Positions 17,722-27,951 of a stretch of DNA of 64,000 nt are shown here, piece after piece. The notes under the pieces are model-generated. The model was not told the DNA's origin, did not search any database, and saw only the letters and a list, made by a program, of their open reading frames with translations. Source of the stretch: Proteiniphilum acetatigenes DSM 18083 (GTDB taxonomy: Bacteria; Bacteroidota; Bacteroidia; Bacteroidales; Dysgonomonadaceae); assembly GCF_000380985.1 (NCBI RefSeq), contig NZ_KB905696.1, forward strand, positions 363,891 through 427,890, written 5' to 3'. A program made the position numbers and the translations under genes. Within the stretch, counting starts at the first letter, position 1; each line of letters opens with the position of its first letter.

Positions 17722-18378
17722 ATGATAAAAGCAGAAAAAATTTATAAGAGCTTCGGCCCGCTTCAGGTACTGAAAGGGATCGATCTGGAGGTGCGGAAAG
17801 GAGAGATAGTATCTATCGTGGGGCCGAGTGGCGCGGGTAAGACTACCCTGCTTATGATCATGGGGACTTTGGAGAAAGCCGATTCAGGCAGGATTTATAT
17901 CGATAATCACGAATTAAGTTCACTGAGTGAAAAAAAATTGTCTGATTTCCGGAACAGGAATATCGGATTTGTTTTTCAGTTTCACCAGTTGCTGCCTGAG
18001 TTTACCGCCCTCGAAAATGTGATGATCCCGGCGCTGATAGGGCATGCGAAACATGTCGAAGCAGAAGCGAGAGCAAAGGATCTGCTGTGTATGATGGGAC
18101 TTTCAGAACGTATCACCCATAAGCCGGCGGAATTATCCGGCGGTGAAAAACAACGTGTCGCAGTAGCCCGTGCATTGATAAACGATCCCCTTGTAGTGTT
18201 TGCCGATGAGCCTTCCGGTAGCCTCGACTCCGATAATAAGGAGGAGCTTCACAAGCTTTTTTTCGAACTGCGGGACAAGCTTAACCAGACCTTTATCATT
18301 GTGACGCATGATGAGCAGCTGGCATCGATCACCGACAGAACCATCCATATGATAGACGGACAGATAGTCGATCAATAA
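17722..18378 (+). CDS. lolD: ABC transporter ATP-binding protein, LolD-like
   Basis: A 218-residue ATPase of the MacB/LolD/FtsE class. Walker [10 protein letters not shown] is near residue 34, the Q-loop is [21 protein letters not shown], the signature [15 protein letters not shown], Walker [14 protein letters not shown]. The [14 protein letters not shown] form is typical of LolD, which powers release of lipoproteins from the inner membrane. No permease is adjacent, common for lolD in Bacteroidota. A lipoprotein peptidase gene starts 42 bases downstream and may share the transcript. Confidence 0.85.
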   Translation: MIKAEKIYKSFGPLQVLKGIDLEVRKGEIVSIVGPSGAGKTTLLMIMGTLEKADSGRIYIDNHELSSLSEKKLSDFRNRNIGFVFQFHQLLPEFTALENVMIPALIGHAKHVEAEARAKDLLCMMGLSERITHKPAELSGGEKQRVAVARALINDPLVVFADEPSGSLDSDNKEELHKLFFELRDKLNQTFIIVTHDEQLASITDRTIHMIDGQIVDQ

Positions 18379-18419
18379 AAATCATAAGTATAACCATCAA
18401 GTATATCGATCCAAACCGT

Positions 18420-20543
18420 ATGAAGAGTAAATCACTATTTATGGCAATTATTATTACCGGGAGCATGCTGGCCTGCAACGAAGCTTCCCAGACGCCGGCT
18501 TCCAAAGAGACGGGTAAAAAAGGAAATAAAGAGCTGACCGAGACGATAGGCAAAGCAAAACCCACTATAAAGGACGGTATCATGACGCCTGAAATCCTTT
18601 ACAGTTTTGGCAGGGTAGGGAGTGTGGAGGTCTCGCCCGACAAATCGCATATCCTCTATCAGGTGACTTATGTGAGTATTCCCCAGAATAAAACCAACTC
18701 GGAGTTGTTTATCATGAAAAGCGACGGCTCGGAGAAGAAACAACTCACCATCACCAATACGCAGGAAAATAACCCGCAATGGATCGCAGATGGTAAAAAG
18801 ATAGTCTTCCTTAGCAATGAAACCGGTTCTTCGCAGATATGGACTATTAATCCTGATGGGGGAGGGATGAAGCAGATATCCAACGTAGAAGGAGGAATCG
18901 ATGGATTTAAATATTCTCCTGACGGGAAGAAAGTGCTGTTCATCAAAAGTGTGAAAACGGTGGAGACGGCAGCCGAAAAATATCCCGACCTGCCGGATGC
19001 ATCGGGTAGGATAGTAGATGATCTGATGTACAAGCATTGGGACAAGTGGGTGGAAAGCGTGCCCCATCCCTTTGTGGCTGATCTTTCAGGTAATAAGTTA
19101 TCAAATATAAAAGATCTTTTGGAAGGAGAGCCCTATGAAGCGCCGATGGCACCGTTTGGGGGTATAGAGCAACTTGCCTGGAGCCCCGACGGCAAAACTA
19201 TAGCCTACACATCCCGCAAAAAGACAGGAAAAGAGTACACTCTTTCTACTAATTCCGATATCTATTTTTACGATGTGGAAAGCGGTCAGACTCAAAATAT
19301 GACTGAAGGGATGATGGGGTACGACGTGAATCCGCAGTTCTCGCCCGATGGGAAATATCTTGCCTGGCAGAGTATGGAACGCGACGGATATGAAGCTGAT
19401 AAGAACCGGTTGTTCGTAACGGATCTGGCCACAGGCGAAAAGACCTATGTAACGGAACAGTTCGATTACAATACCGATGATTTTGTCTGGAGCAGTGACA
19501 ACCGTACTATTTATATGGTGTCGTCCGTAAAAGGAACCACTCAGCTGCATACAGCAGATATCGTTACCAAAGAGATCACTCCTATTACTCAGGGAAAATA
19601 CGACTATACCTCTGTTGCCCTGGGAAATGGCAAACTGATCGCGAAACGGCAGTCCATGTCGCAACCGGCGGAGATCTACAGTGTGGATATTGCGTCGGGG
19701 CAGGCTACCGAAATATCGTTTGAAAATAAAGAGATACTCGACCGGCTACGGATGGGAGAGGTGGAAGAGCGCTGGATCACCACTACCGATGGTAAGGAGA
19801 TGCTCACATGGGTAGTCTATCCACCCGATTTCGATCCTAAAAAGAGCTATCCGGCTTTGTTGTATTGTCAGGGAGGGCCACAGAGTATGGTAAGCCAGTT
19901 CTGGTCGTATCGCTGGAATCTCCAGATGATGGCAGCCAATGGTTATATCGTGGTAGCGCCTAATCGCCGCGGCTTACCCGGATTCGGACAGGAATGGCTC
20001 GAACAGATCAGTGGTGATTACGGTGGACAGAATATGAAGGATTATCTCGCAGCCATCGATGCTGTGTCGAAAGAACCTTTTGTAGATGAGAACCGGCTTG
20101 GTTGTACCGGAGCCAGCTACGGCGGTTTCTCTACTTACTGGCTTGCCGGAAATCACGACGGGCGATTTAAAGCGTTTTTGTCGCATGCAGGTATCTTCAA
20201 TCTGGAAGCGCAATATCTGGAGACGGAAGAGATGTTCTTTGCCAACTGGGATATGGGAGGCCCGTTCTGGGATAAGTCAAATGCCATTGCACAACGGACA
20301 TATGCCAATTCTCCCCATAAGTTCATAGATAGATGGGATACACCGATCATGATTACCCATGGTGAATATGACTATCGTATTCTGGCATCGCAAGGAATGA
20401 TGGCGTTCAATGCCGCCCAATTGAGAGGTATTCCGTCGCGTATGCTTATCTTCCCCGACGAGAATCATTGGATCAGCAAGCCTCAGAACGGAGTCCTGTT
20501 TCAGCGCGAATTCTTCCGCTGGTTTGATGAGTGGTTGAAGTAA
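18420..20543 (+). CDS. S9 prolyl-oligopeptidase-family peptidase, DPP5-like lipoprotein
   Basis: A 707-residue two-domain serine peptidase. The signal peptide ends in SMLAC, a lipobox, so it is membrane anchored. Residues about 50-430 carry WD40/PD40-like repeats (SPDGKKVLF, SPDGKTIAY, SPDGKYLAW) forming the propeller; the alpha/beta hydrolase domain holds Ser566 in GASYGGFS, Asp651 in HGEYDYR and His683 in DENHW. The arrangement RRGLPGFGQEWLEQISGDYGG matches dipeptidyl peptidase 5 of Porphyromonas, which removes N-terminal dipeptides from peptides. Together with the Dcp-type enzyme at 13448 it fits a peptide-fermenting lifestyle. Confidence 0.9.
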   Translation: MKSKSLFMAIIITGSMLACNEASQTPASKETGKKGNKELTETIGKAKPTIKDGIMTPEILYSFGRVGSVEVSPDKSHILYQVTYVSIPQNKTNSELFIMKSDGSEKKQLTITNTQENNPQWIADGKKIVFLSNETGSSQIWTINPDGGGMKQISNVEGGIDGFKYSPDGKKVLFIKSVKTVETAAEKYPDLPDASGRIVDDLMYKHWDKWVESVPHPFVADLSGNKLSNIKDLLEGEPYEAPMAPFGGIEQLAWSPDGKTIAYTSRKKTGKEYTLSTNSDIYFYDVESGQTQNMTEGMMGYDVNPQFSPDGKYLAWQSMERDGYEADKNRLFVTDLATGEKTYVTEQFDYNTDDFVWSSDNRTIYMVSSVKGTTQLHTADIVTKEITPITQGKYDYTSVALGNGKLIAKRQSMSQPAEIYSVDIASGQATEISFENKEILDRLRMGEVEERWITTTDGKEMLTWVVYPPDFDPKKSYPALLYCQGGPQSMVSQFWSYRWNLQMMAANGYIVVAPNRRGLPGFGQEWLEQISGDYGGQNMKDYLAAIDAVSKEPFVDENRLGCTGASYGGFSTYWLAGNHDGRFKAFLSHAGIFNLEAQYLETEEMFFANWDMGGPFWDKSNAIAQRTYANSPHKFIDRWDTPIMITHGEYDYRILASQGMMAFNAAQLRGIPSRMLIFPDENHWISKPQNGVLFQREFFRWFDEWLK

Positions 20544-20664
20544 CCCACGACCTCTCTGCGGGATTGTTTTGGTATAAAATAGATTGTTTTTGTGAAAGAC
20601 GGCTCCATTTTTAATAGCGAGTGTAAAAAAGTGAATTTTTGGCAGAAAAAATCCCCTCAAAAGT

Positions 20665-20694
20665 TTTGTAATTCTGAAAATATCCTTACCTTTG
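20665..20694 (+). promoter_or_regulatory. tRNA-Asp promoter
   Basis: TTTG at 20665-20668, 18 bp, TACCTTTG at 20687-20694. The expected start is near 20702, some 50 bases before the mature tRNA. Confidence 0.7.
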
Positions 20695-20754
20695 CACTCG
20701 CTATCGAAATGATACTGTTCACAGTGGTGAAGGTCTTCAATAGCGACCAAAAAA

Positions 20755-20828
20755 GGTGTGGTAGTTCAGTTGGTTAGAATACCTGCCTGTCACGCAGGGG
20801 GTCGCGGGTTCGAGTCCCGTCCATACCG
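20755..20828 (+). tRNA. tRNA-Asp (anticodon GTC)
   Basis: A full cloverleaf can be drawn: acceptor GGTGTGG/CCATACC with one G-U pair, D-arm GTTC/GAAT, anticodon arm CCTGC/GCAGG with GTC at 20789-20791, T-arm GCGGG/CCCGT with loop TTCGAGT. The discriminator is G and the 3' CCA is not encoded. Confidence 0.97.
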
Positions 20829-20842
20829 CCCTCAATTAAAAG

Positions 20843-20873
20843 CAACTCATTGATTTCTCAATGGGTTGTTTTT
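20843..20873 (+). terminator. Terminator after tRNA-Asp
   Basis: An 11-bp stem (20843-20853 with 20858-20868, one G-U) and TTTC loop followed by a T run. Confidence 0.88.
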
Positions 20874-20934
20874 ATGTTTAGATGGGTTGTATTGCATACC
20901 TGTATCGACTCGAACGTGACAGCCATCTGGAGAA

Positions 20935-22323
20935 TTAGAATTTTTTCACTATAATCGCTAAACCTTCTTCCAAGACCAGATCATTACCTGCGAGAAAAGC
21001 TTCAATAGTTTCTTTTACTTCAATATCGGGTAATACCCCGACACTAATATAGTCGGTTCCATCAGGCATGGTTACTTTTAACGTACATATCCATGCAAAA
21101 GAGTCATCGGGCATTTTAAGTTGTAATGGATTACCCGAGCTACCTGCTGTTTTTCCGCCTATTATCTTGCCGCGTTTCATGCTGCGAAAGCCTACACAAA
21201 AATCCTCAGCAGAGGATATTGTCCTTTCGTCAGTTAACACAACGACTGGTTTCATATATATTTCCTTATTATCCTCTTTAGTAAATGGTTGAATGGGATT
21301 AGTATTACTTTCAATCCATTCGGACTGTATTCCCCACGAGACATGAACCGGAATATGTTTGCGGCTAATCCATCTGAAAGATTTATATTGCTTATCGGTA
21401 AAATGTTTTAAGATATGATCAACTATATCGGAATTTCCTCCCAGATTACCTCTTAAATCTATAATAAGCGCATTCGTCTCTTTTATTTGTCCATAAAGAT
21501 GGTCAAAATCCTTAGTATTTCCCATAAAGTGGGTTATTTGTAGATACCCGATATTATCATTTAATTTCTTGAAATGATAAGGGGTACTTAAATCCCAATC
21601 GATAAGAGCCTGTATACTCCTAAATTTTGGATGATTGAGCATGTCTTCAAACGAAGATCCTTTATATTTGGTAAGCCAATCTTCTTTTTCTGTCATTTGT
21701 CGACTAATTATTTCTTCAAATATTTGTCCTTCTTGATCCCGAAAAGTAATTATAACCGGCTCATTAATGTCACCTTTAGTCAATTCACTGTTGTATGCAA
21801 CAACTTTTTTATAACGTTCGGTTGATGACGATATATATGGTATTATATACCTTTGGACATATTGGTGGACATCCATTCCGTTTATTTTCAATATTTCAGT
21901 TCCTTTTGTAATTCCTTTGGTTATAAGCGTATCATTTTTTACATCACGTACAAATATCCGATCCTCGATAATCTTTGTCCTTAAAGGAATCGTCGCCCAA
22001 TATTTACTGTAAACCTGCAAAGGAGGGATTATTTCCGTATGTCCATCATTAAGTGTTGCAGCGAAACGCATAAGCTCACGATAATAGTCAATTTCATTTT
22101 CGGTATTTAATATATATTCCAAAGATGCATGATAAAGGCTGTCGAAATCAAATTTTAGTTTATCATAATAAACAAAATTATATTTTACATCAGACCAAAA
22201 TTTGGATATGCAAAATATTTTGTCAGTGTTGGTGATACTTTGTTCTTCATTTTTCTGTTCCTGACCATGAACCCGATAGCTAAATGGTGTAACTATACAT
22301 AAAATTAAAATTATTCTTTTCAT
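20935..22323 (-). CDS. S41-family peptidase, secreted
   Basis: A 462-residue protein with a signal peptide (MKRIILILCIVTPFSYRVHGQ). The catalytic core is a tail-specific protease fold: LNDGHTEI (entry to the cap), a degenerate PDZ-like segment around LKINGMDVHQYVQRY, NALIIDLRGNLGGNSD, and VLTDERTISSAEDF with the nucleophile Ser, followed by GKTAGSSGNP. These enzymes cut at C-termini or degrade extracellular peptides; the lack of a clear PDZ places it with the Bacteroidota secreted S41 proteins rather than CtpA. The ATG at 22323 is chosen over 22371 because it begins the signal peptide. Confidence 0.86.
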   Translation of the reverse strand: MKRIILILCIVTPFSYRVHGQEQKNEEQSITNTDKIFCISKFWSDVKYNFVYYDKLKFDFDSLYHASLEYILNTENEIDYYRELMRFAATLNDGHTEIIPPLQVYSKYWATIPLRTKIIEDRIFVRDVKNDTLITKGITKGTEILKINGMDVHQYVQRYIIPYISSSTERYKKVVAYNSELTKGDINEPVIITFRDQEGQIFEEIISRQMTEKEDWLTKYKGSSFEDMLNHPKFRSIQALIDWDLSTPYHFKKLNDNIGYLQITHFMGNTKDFDHLYGQIKETNALIIDLRGNLGGNSDIVDHILKHFTDKQYKSFRWISRKHIPVHVSWGIQSEWIESNTNPIQPFTKEDNKEIYMKPVVVLTDERTISSAEDFCVGFRSMKRGKIIGGKTAGSSGNPLQLKMPDDSFAWICTLKVTMPDGTDYISVGVLPDIEVKETIEAFLAGNDLVLEEGLAIIVKKF

Positions 22324-22668
22324 TGATTGATCTCTAAATTTATAATTACGGATACTATGATTACTTATCAAATTAAAAATACTTTTCGAAGCCTGTTACA
22401 ATATGATATGACATGGATATTATAATATGGTTACAAGTTTTACAAGAAATGTATCCGATCTAAACTTATTCACCCTGTTTATTGTTTGCGTATATAACAT
22501 GTGAATTCTTCCTTTTTAGATTAAAAGTAGTACAAACAGAATATTTCCAAAGCAATTCCATCATCCTATTGGATTATCTCTGACAAATCCCGTTTAGGCA
22601 ACTCTTGTTAGAAGCAATTTTGCATATGTAAAAATTTTTTCTGAATCAGCGTCTATAAAAGACATAAT
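22324..22668. other. AT-rich non-coding interval
   Basis: Nothing recognised: no open frame of note, no repeat, no convincing terminator. Confidence 0.5.
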
Positions 22669-22914
22669 TTATTCGATATCAGCATGTGTGATTTTATATG
22701 CCTTGATTTCGGTGATTAAGCAACAACAGCCTTTCACACAATCCTGAATTAATTTGCCTTTCCACTTTCCGTCCTCTCCATTCGTATTTATGGCTTCCAA
22801 CTCATAATACTCTCTTTTCTTACTTTTTGTAATTGAGTAAGAACCTTCTGCGTAATTTATATTATGTTGTAGTTTCTTTAATCCTTTCGCTTTCTTTATA
22901 ATAGACTTCTTTAT
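22669..22914 (-). pseudogene. Start-less open frame directly after gap
   Basis: An 81-codon frame running from the 3' end of gap to a TAA at 22669-22671. It reads sensibly (NYAEGSYSITKSKKREYYELEAI, then GKWKGKLIQDC and CCC at mid-length, ending HADIE), with a Lys-rich beginning. It has no ATG, GTG or TTG in a useful place and its first codons overlap the last codons of gap in another frame. Either a remnant whose 5' part is lost or a gene with an unusual start. I do not recognise the family. Confidence 0.3.
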
Positions 22915-22916
22915 CC

Positions 22917-23966
<1,050 letters not shown>

Positions 23967-23969
23967 CTA

Positions 23970-23977
23970 CAAAGGTA
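23970..23977 (-). promoter_or_regulatory. gap -7 box
   Basis: TACCTTTG on the minus strand, 43 bases before the gap ATG. Confidence 0.55.
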
Positions 23978-24385
23978 CATTATAATATTGTTGTCTGAAA
24001 TGACAAAAAATATGCAATTCCTGCCAAAAAAGACAGCTTACAAGGAAATAATATCTACTTTTAAGAAGCGAAATCATATTTTCGTAAAATTCAAAACAGT
24101 TTCTAACTGAAGTTTCGAAAGTCTTATGATTACAACTAAAGCATCCGTCTGACGATGTTTTGTGACCCATTATAGCTCTCGTTCACTAAAAGAGTAGAAC
24201 TCGCTTCGCTCAAACAGCTACTCTTTTTTACGCTCATCTCGAGCAAAGGGCCCCCACAAATCATCTAAATGTCTCCGCTTTAGTTGCATACATTTCGAAA
24301 TTACATGCGAAACTTGAATTTCTAAGAAACGAAATCCGGAGATGCCGGAGAGGGTATGGTTTCTACCCATTAGAACAGATGATAT
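23978..24385. other. Divergent intergenic region with one hairpin
   Basis: No gene supported between gap and the GlxA-like regulator. A stem (AAAAGAGTAG 24188-24197 with CTACTCTTTT 24218-24227) followed by T residues looks like a plus-strand terminator although no gene precedes it, so a lost gene may have ended here. A GGGCCCCC run is at 24248-24255. Confidence 0.45.
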
Positions 24386-25408
24386 ATGGATAAACAATCA
24401 ACAATAAAACATATCGTATTCCTGGTTCCGCCAAATATTACTTTACTGACTACAGTCGGTCCGTTAGAGGTGTTTACCAGGGCAATAGAACAGCTCGGCC
24501 CGGTGCGGGGCAATGAGGGTTTCATTTATCAGACGCATGTAGTATCGATGGATAAAGGAAAACAGATAAATACATCATCCGGTTTAGCGGTATTGAGTGA
24601 AGGTTCTTATACTGAAATAGATTATCCTATTGATACGATTCTTGTAACAGGGCTGGCACGTCATATCGATCCTGACCGGAAAAGGGAGATGTTGGAATGG
24701 CTGAGAAGCCAATCCGGGAGTATTCGCCGGATATGTTCGGTATGTTCCGGCGCTTTCGTCCTTGCCGAAGCGGGCCTGCTTGACGGCAGGAAAGCAACGG
24801 CCCACTGGTCGAAAAACGAGGAACTGGCACAAGCCTTTCCTGCGGTGGATGTGCAAATAGCCCGTATTTTTATTAAAGACGGGAATATCTACACTGCCGC
24901 AGGAATTACTTCGGGTATGGATCTGGCACTGGCATTGATAGAGGAAGACCTCGGACAGTCTTTCGCTTTAAATGTGGCCCGATGGTTGGTTCTATATCTG
25001 AAACGTCCCGGAAATCAATCCCAGTTCAACACATATCTGGATTGTAAAAAGATAGGACACCCTACCATGCGGAAAGTATGCGAGTGGATATTGGACCATT
25101 TACGGGAAGATATCACGGTCGAAGACCTGGCAGAACAGGCCGCGATGAGTCCACGTAACTTTGCCCGTGTTTTTGTACGGGTATTGCGGATTACCCCTGC
25201 AAAATTCATTAATAAACTACGGGTGGAAAATGCCGGCCGGCATCTGATCGAAACACAATTGTCTCTCGATGAGATTGCTTATCACTGTGGACTGAAAACA
25301 AGCGAAAACCTGCGCCGGCAGTTCCTTAATTTCTTTGAGGTGACACCCGCCCAGTATCGGAAAACCTTTCAATCTTCACTATATGATGCAGGGTTGAATG
25401 AAGTATGA
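24386..25408 (+). CDS. GlxA-family transcriptional regulator (DJ-1/PfpI plus AraC HTH)
   Basis: A 340-residue regulator. Residues about 8-185 are a DJ-1/PfpI domain (HIVFLVPPNITLLTTVGPLEVF, RRICSVCSGAFVLAEAGLLDGRKATAHW, with the Cys of the nucleophile elbow), and residues about 230-335 a double HTH of the AraC type (ITVEDLAEQAAMSPRNFARVF, then LDEIAYHCGLKTSENLRRQF). Such proteins sense small metabolites, often amino-acid or amine related; the ligand is unknown. No obvious target gene is adjacent: downstream lie only gene remnants, so its regulon has been lost or is elsewhere. Confidence 0.9.
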   Translation: MDKQSTIKHIVFLVPPNITLLTTVGPLEVFTRAIEQLGPVRGNEGFIYQTHVVSMDKGKQINTSSGLAVLSEGSYTEIDYPIDTILVTGLARHIDPDRKREMLEWLRSQSGSIRRICSVCSGAFVLAEAGLLDGRKATAHWSKNEELAQAFPAVDVQIARIFIKDGNIYTAAGITSGMDLALALIEEDLGQSFALNVARWLVLYLKRPGNQSQFNTYLDCKKIGHPTMRKVCEWILDHLREDITVEDLAEQAAMSPRNFARVFVRVLRITPAKFINKLRVENAGRHLIETQLSLDEIAYHCGLKTSENLRRQFLNFFEVTPAQYRKTFQSSLYDAGLNEV

Positions 25409-25441
25409 AAAGTGATCCGGTAGGCGGGGCCCTTGCGGAGC

Positions 25442-25747
25442 CTAATAAACAGTTTTTATATTTCTGAGCGGCGGTAACGGCAGTAAGGCAAAGAAATAAC
25501 CGTCTTCGCCGGATTTGATATGTAAGCAATGGTTTTCAATCAGCCACCCTCCCACCAGGTAGCTATATTCATATGCCTTATTGCAATAATCGATGTAAGG
25601 TTTCATGTTGTCCCTGTCATCCGGAAACAGCGATGCACTGATGTAAACGTCGTTTTCATCAAATATGCAAGTCAGAACATCTGTACCAGATACTATCTCT
25701 ATCACCTTATCCCTATATTTTTTGTGCTGATAGTATGTGATACAGAT
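25442..25747 (-). pseudogene. Headless open frame, unknown family
   Basis: A continuous frame of about 100 codons opens after a stop at 25748-25750 with residues YYQHKKYRDKV and ends TVY; the only start is a GTG at 25705 inside the frame. The content (CIFDENDVYISASLFPDDRDN, GWLIENHCLHIKS) looks protein-like. Its 5' end coincides with the 5' end of the XRE fragment on the other strand, so it is probably the 3' part of a broken gene. No family recognised. Confidence 0.4.
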
Positions 25748-25753
25748 TCAGGG

Positions 25754-26017
25754 TATGAGAAAAAAGACAAACTGGAACAGGAAATCCTGGAAAAGATTGC
25801 GAAGGCGCTCGATATTCCCGTGGAAGCGATTACCGAAGTTGACAATGATAGTTCTATAAACATCTTTTCCGGGACATGGAATGATAACTCCGTTGCACAA
25901 AACTATCACCCCTCTTTCAATCCGATAGACAAGGTGGCTGAGCTCTACGAACGTTTGCTAAAGTCAGAGCAGGAGAAAGTAGCGATGTTACAGGAAATCC
26001 TGCGGGATAAGAAATAA
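25754..26017 (+). pseudogene. C-terminal fragment of an XRE-type helix-turn-helix regulator
   Basis: The frame KLEQEILEKIAKALDIPVEA, then INIFSGTWNDNS, SFNPIDKVAELYERLLKSEQEK corresponds to the end of the HTH and the C-terminal coiled part of a Bacteroidota XRE regulator family. The first helices of the HTH are missing, and the region upstream in frame does not resemble one. The sequence ends naturally at a stop. This is a truncated gene; the break lies at about 25735-25762. Confidence 0.65.
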
Positions 26018-26168
26018 ATTTGTCCCTATCTTGAAAACTTTATATCTTGCAATAAAAATATGCCACGAATGTAAACCAGACAAACTTGAATAATGTAATG
26101 TTGTTTTAAGTTAGTAGGTTTTTAATAAAATGTTCAGCAAATATTTAAAAATTATACTGGGTCAGGTT

Positions 26169-26939
26169 TTATTTCCCTGATACTATCTTATCAAAACGTC
26201 CGGCAATACATACACTAAGATCTGTAGTGATAAATTTTCCATTGTAGAACAATGAGAATATTGTTGCAGGAGTAGGGGATGTTTGTGCTTGTTCTAATGT
26301 TTCTAATTTTATTATTTTCAAAGGCAATCCTTTTTCTGCGGCGACATCCACTAAGGAATTGTGTACATGAAATTCTGTAAAAGGGCATCGGTTGGTATAA
26401 TAAACCACCAAACCATTGTTCTCCGGACATACTCCACTTTTGACACATTCTTTAAAACAGGGATTATGTGCTGCTGCATTTATCTTCAATGTCAAAAGTG
26501 AAAAACCATTTGGTAATCTTTCCACTTCCTCGAACCCTTGTCCCAACAGCCATTTAGTGTCGCTCATAAAGTGAAATTTCTTTGTCCCGACAACGGTAAC
26601 TAACCCGTTTTTACCTTGTGATCTTGCATCGGAAATAGCAGAATGAAGCAGTTCTTTGGCGTGGCCTTTGCCCTTATATTGTCCCGATACCCAAAAACAG
26701 TTTATCATCAGGTAGTTAGGTGCACTGACCGGAATCCATGCTTTTTCAGCGGGAACATACTCTATGAAGACTTTTGCGTGTACATCCAGTCGCCTGAAAA
26801 TATATCCGTTGTCGAACTCCTTCTTCAGCCATGCCTTTTTATGTTCATAGCCTTCCCTGCATTTTTTATCAGAAAATGCACAGCAAATATGCTCTCTATC
26901 AATATTTTCCTTTGTAAGAGTGATGTAATTATTTTCCAT
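26169..26939 (-). CDS. GNAT acetyltransferase with YoaP-like C-terminal domain
   Basis: A 256-residue protein. The first 150 residues are a GNAT fold with the acetyl-CoA loop VSGQYKGKGHAKELLHSAI; the rest matches the YoaP-like extension (KSGVCPENNGLVVYYTNRCPF..., then PATIFSLFYNGKFITTDL), which looks like a thioredoxin-related module with a CPF pair. Function unknown; members are stand-alone acetyltransferases. Its start lies six bases after the end of the AraC/GyrI regulator gene on the same strand, so the two form an operon and the regulator probably controls this enzyme. Confidence 0.8.
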   Translation of the reverse strand: MENNYITLTKENIDREHICCAFSDKKCREGYEHKKAWLKKEFDNGYIFRRLDVHAKVFIEYVPAEKAWIPVSAPNYLMINCFWVSGQYKGKGHAKELLHSAISDARSQGKNGLVTVVGTKKFHFMSDTKWLLGQGFEEVERLPNGFSLLTLKINAAAHNPCFKECVKSGVCPENNGLVVYYTNRCPFTEFHVHNSLVDVAAEKGLPLKIIKLETLEQAQTSPTPATIFSLFYNGKFITTDLSVCIAGRFDKIVSGK

Positions 26940-26945
26940 GATTTT

Positions 26946-27788
26946 CTATTTTATTGGTATATAAACTTTCGTTATCTGTTCCTTGCTGTTTTCTGTTGAA
27001 CAAGTGATATATTCTTCGAATGTCATTCCATAACGTATGGTATATTCAAAATTAACGCTGATATTATTATATAACTCTTGTAATCCTGAATAACTGCCTG
27101 TTAACCTGTAAACGGCATATTTACCTTTTCGTAACAGGATTGTCCCAAACTCTCCTGTAGGCATGATCTTTTTTTCTACTGATGCGCAGGCATAGAAGCG
27201 GCATTGATTTGGATCGGTCACGTTAGGATCATCAAAACTTAAGCCGACAAAGCGTGTGTCAGGAGTCAATGCCTGATTTTCCTTTAGAAACTCTATTAAC
27301 TTATTCCATGCCATTTCATAGGGCTCTTCTTCGCCATATTTACCAAATATGCGGATATAGACTAATTCCAATCCTTCAAAATTGATTATTTTGGATTGCA
27401 GGTTGTTATTGTTACCGCTGCTTTGTACATAGCTTTCTAATCGTGATTGCAGTGACTTTATGTAAGTTTTGGGTGATATTCCCATCTGTTTCCTGAAAGC
27501 TTTAGAAAAAGATTGAGGATTATCATATCCAACCATAGCAGACAATTCTTTTAGCGTCATTTCTTCAATCTGCATAAATAGAACAGCCCGTTCTATACGT
27601 TGTCTTGCTATGTAGGAATGTAATGATTCATTTAATGCAGATCGCATGATGCGAACCAATTGTCTTTGGGAGACATTAATCTTGTCGGCTATTAAATTCA
27701 ATTGCAGAGGAGTATGCAAGTTTGCGCTGATATAATCAATCACTTGATTTACCTTTTGATTATATATATTCTCAGTGGTATTACGCAT
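26946..27788 (-). CDS. AraC-family regulator with GyrI-like effector domain
   Basis: A 280-residue regulator with the HTH pair at the N-terminus (LNLIADKINVSQRQLVRIMR and LKELSAMVGYDNPQSFSKAFRKQMGISP, residues about 30-112) and a GyrI-like small-molecule-binding domain at 130-280 (the MarA/Rob/BmrR type). Such proteins bind hydrophobic or cationic compounds and switch on efflux or modification genes. It is followed after six bases by the GNAT-YoaP gene. The -7 box TATCTTTG lies on the minus strand (complement of 27808-27815). Confidence 0.88.
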   Translation of the reverse strand: MRNTTENIYNQKVNQVIDYISANLHTPLQLNLIADKINVSQRQLVRIMRSALNESLHSYIARQRIERAVLFMQIEEMTLKELSAMVGYDNPQSFSKAFRKQMGISPKTYIKSLQSRLESYVQSSGNNNNLQSKIINFEGLELVYIRIFGKYGEEEPYEMAWNKLIEFLKENQALTPDTRFVGLSFDDPNVTDPNQCRFYACASVEKKIMPTGEFGTILLRKGKYAVYRLTGSYSGLQELYNNISVNFEYTIRYGMTFEEYITCSTENSKEQITKVYIPIK

Positions 27789-27807
27789 ACTTCTTTGTTA
27801 TTTAAAG

Positions 27808-27815
27808 CAAAGATA
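27808..27815 (-). promoter_or_regulatory. Promoter -7 box of the AraC/GyrI-GNAT operon
   Basis: TATCTTTG on the minus strand, 20 bases before the ATG. Confidence 0.55.
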
Positions 27816-27951
27816 TGCAATTCAATATGATAAACGTTGTCCAATCCTGCCAATTTTATTGTAATGTGCATTTCCGATGATATTTTTCAAGATATCTCAG
27901 TGTAAGGTTCGGGACCCACATATCGTAGTGCGTTAATCTGGTGTAACTCTG

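Noticed and set aside
24188..24260. Attachment site or integron element around GGGCCCCC
   Set aside because: Only one GC-rich run and one hairpin; no integrase and no matching repeat elsewhere in the window.
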